DNA of 5,994 bases from Phycisphaerales bacterium (GTDB taxonomy: Bacteria > Planctomycetota > Phycisphaerae > Sedimentisphaerales > Anaerohalosphaeraceae), in assembly GCA_011048645.1 (NCBI GenBank), contig DSDR01000292.1, positions 1 to 5,994 of the forward strand, read 5' to 3'. Made by a program: the position numbers and the translations under genes. The first letter of the stretch is position 1. Each line of letters begins with the position of its first letter. The notes beneath the pieces were generated by a model. The model was not told where the DNA came from and ran no database searches. It saw only the letters and a program-made list of their open reading frames with translations. Positions 4,903-5,994 of the stretch are shown piece by piece.

Positions 4903-5030
4903 AGCCGAGCGGTGCGAGCCGCCGGATACCGCTGCCAACAAACTAACAACAGCCGAACGGCGCAAGTGAGCCGGATACCGCCGCCGCTAACAACAGCCGA
5001 ACGGCGCAAGCCGTCGGATACTGCTGCGAC
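4903..5030 (+). repeat. Three tandem GC-rich units forming GNRA-capped hairpins
   Basis: Three diverged units start with AGCCGAxCGG: 4903-4950 (48 bases), 4951-4994 (44) and 4995-5030 (36, cut short). The first two end in TAACAAC. Unit 3 folds as CCG, bulged A, ACGGC, loop GCAA, GCCGT, CGG. Unit 1 folds the same way with GCGGT, loop GCGA, GCCGC. The outer pair of the inner stem changes from A-T to G-C and the loop stays GNRA. Unit 2 has the left arm but an altered right arm. The units start directly after the proB stop, in the space between convergent genes. They resemble REP-type intergenic palindromes and could protect or end the proB mRNA. No T run follows. Confidence 0.75.
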
Positions 5031-5095
5031 ATCCTGCACCATCCGACCCCTGTATAGGAGCCGGATGAGATTGCCTTGTCCGCCTCGCGTCATTG

Positions 5096-5131
5096 CGTTA
5101 CGTCAACGTACCGGGGTCATTCGACGTAACG
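5096..5131. repeat. Inverted repeat over the stop codon of the radical SAM gene
   Basis: CGTTACGTC (5096-5104) is perfectly complementary to GACGTAACG (5123-5131), with an 18-base spacer. The left arm contains the stop codon of the minus-strand gene (5098-5100) and the right arm lies in its last codons. No T run follows on either strand. It could be a 3'-end hairpin of that mRNA or a protein-binding palindrome, and chance is possible. Confidence 0.45.
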
Positions 5132-5994
5132 GCAAGCTCGTTGATTTGAGGGCGTAAATTTTTTAGCATCTTGCGAAAATGATACCCATAGATTGAAAAG
5201 CGCACCGCCTGCGGCAGTCGCCGGGGGTTTTTCAAAGCCCAGAGTATCAGCAGCCAATAATGCAGTTTTCCCTTCTCGATGATTCCGATTTGCCACATCG
5301 ATTTGACAAGCGCCTTGATGCCTGAAAAGCGTATTTTCAGCCGTAATGTGTTGCTGAGGTTATAGTTTTCCAGAAATATTTTGATGCGTTTGCAGTAGTA
5401 TTTCTGGGAGTAGATCGTGTCAAGCACCTTGTGATATCCCTCCAGCAGTTCGTGTACATCCATCCGCGGAACAAAATTCATCGTGCAGTCCATATTGTCC
5501 CCGCTGGGCGGCTGGGTCAATCGATTTTCGTGCATCAGCTTTTTGTACAGCTTGGTTCCGCGCGGCGCGTTGAGCAATCCAACCATCGCCATCACAATGC
5601 CGCTGTTCTGAATCAGATCGATCATTCTGTCAAACACCGTCGGCTGGTCGCTGTCAAAACCGACAATAAAGCCGCCCTGAACCTGCAGCCCGAATCGCTG
5701 CATTTTTTTGATTGCGTTCACCATATCGCGTCCGGTGTTCTGTATTTTATTGCACTCGGTCAAACAGGTCTCATCCGGCGACTCAACGCCGACAAACACG
5801 CAGTCAAACCCCGCGCGCACCATCAGCGTCATAAGTTCCTCGTCATCAGCCAGATCGATAGAGGCTTGCGTATTGAAATAGAACGGACGGTTCCGGTGTT
5901 CCATCCATTCAATCATCGCCGGCAGCAGTTCCGTTTTTAATGCGTGTCGCTTTCCGATAAAATTATCATCCACAAAAAACACCTCGCCGCGCCA
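5098..5994 (-). CDS. Radical SAM protein (B12-binding/DUF4070 type), C-terminal part
   Basis: The last 298 codons are visible and the frame stays open to the window edge (WRGE precedes VFFVDDNFIG), so the true start is outside. A GTG at 5980-5982 is internal. The visible part begins with VFFVDDNFIG, a strand of the radical SAM barrel. It continues with QASIDLADDEEL, AGFDCVFVGVESPD, LQVQGGFIVGFDSD and GTKLYKKL. After MNFVPRMDVHELLEGY it enters a C-terminal helical region typical of DUF4070 proteins. From family knowledge, the missing N-terminus should hold a cobalamin-binding domain and the CxxxCxxC cysteines for the 4Fe-4S cluster and S-adenosylmethionine; neither can be checked here. Members modify varied substrates, and some act in hopanoid, lipid or natural-product pathways, so the substrate is unknown. 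The gene is convergent with proB. Confidence 0.9.
   Translation of the reverse strand, partial: WRGEVFFVDDNFIGKRHALKTELLPAMIEWMEHRNRPFYFNTQASIDLADDEELMTLMVRAGFDCVFVGVESPDETCLTECNKIQNTGRDMVNAIKKMQRFGLQVQGGFIVGFDSDQPTVFDRMIDLIQNSGIVMAMVGLLNAPRGTKLYKKLMHENRLTQPPSGDNMDCTMNFVPRMDVHELLEGYHKVLDTIYSQKYYCKRIKIFLENYNLSNTLRLKIRFSGIKALVKSMWQIGIIEKGKLHYWLLILWALKNPRRLPQAVRFSIYGYHFRKMLKNLRPQINELAVTSNDPGTLT

Noticed and set aside
4903..5030. CRISPR-like array
   Set aside because: The units are diverged, adjoin one another without unique spacers, number only three, and no cas gene is near.
5431..5940. 169-codon plus-strand frame opposite the radical SAM gene
   Set aside because: It is antisense to a well-recognised protein, with no ribosome binding site or family motifs.
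5980..5982. GTG as the start of the radical SAM protein
   Set aside because: The frame continues upstream to the window edge with residues (WRGE) that belong to the conserved barrel segment, so this is an internal valine.

Overview
The window looks like chromosomal DNA of a Planctomycetota-type bacterium, most likely of the Phycisphaerae/Sedimentisphaerales kind. This is an inference from three things: a PEP-CTERM protein tail at the left edge (VPEP, a hydrophobic stretch, then RRKR), a small protein joining an excisionase-like helix-turn-helix to a receiver-like domain, and GC-rich, planctomycete-like ProA and ProB. There is no rRNA or other phylogenetic marker to prove it.

Layout. 1-82: 3' end of an exported PEP-CTERM protein gene (+), followed by a good intrinsic terminator (161-197). 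198-503: non-coding, little to see. 525-1103 (+): HTH plus degenerate (pseudo-) receiver regulator. 1161-1195: strong hairpin without a U tract. 1204-1274 (-): tRNA-Gly(UCC). 1275-1591: regulatory region between divergent units. It holds a near-consensus sigma70 promoter on the minus strand (1466-1494), a possible small RNA or long tRNA leader with two hairpins and a T5 run (1366-1459), and a weaker plus-strand promoter candidate for proA that shares its -35 region. 1592-2890 (+): proA. 2906-3667 (+): a membrane-anchored protein of unknown function in AT-rich DNA. 3674-3717: long imperfect hairpin. 3711-3738: promoter with a perfect TATAAT. 3799-4902 (+): proB. 4903-5030: three tandem GC-rich units, two of which fold into the same GNRA-capped hairpin. 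5098-5994 (-): C-terminal part of a radical SAM protein of the B12-binding/DUF4070 kind; its N-terminus lies beyond the window.

Function. ProB (glutamate 5-kinase) and ProA (glutamate-5-semialdehyde dehydrogenase) catalyse the first two steps from glutamate to proline. Here the order is proA then proB, and the two genes are separated by an AT-rich segment of about 0.9 kb (roughly 2891-3798) holding one gene, one hairpin and a promoter pointing at proB. Sampled 60-base lines in the middle gene are 30-43% GC, against 72-75% in sampled lines of proA and proB. This looks like a small acquired insert that split the pair and gave proB its own promoter. It is the most unusual feature of the window. 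The second is the set of possible RNA signals between tRNA-Gly and proA.

I see no CRISPR array, transposase, integrase or recognisable defence operon.
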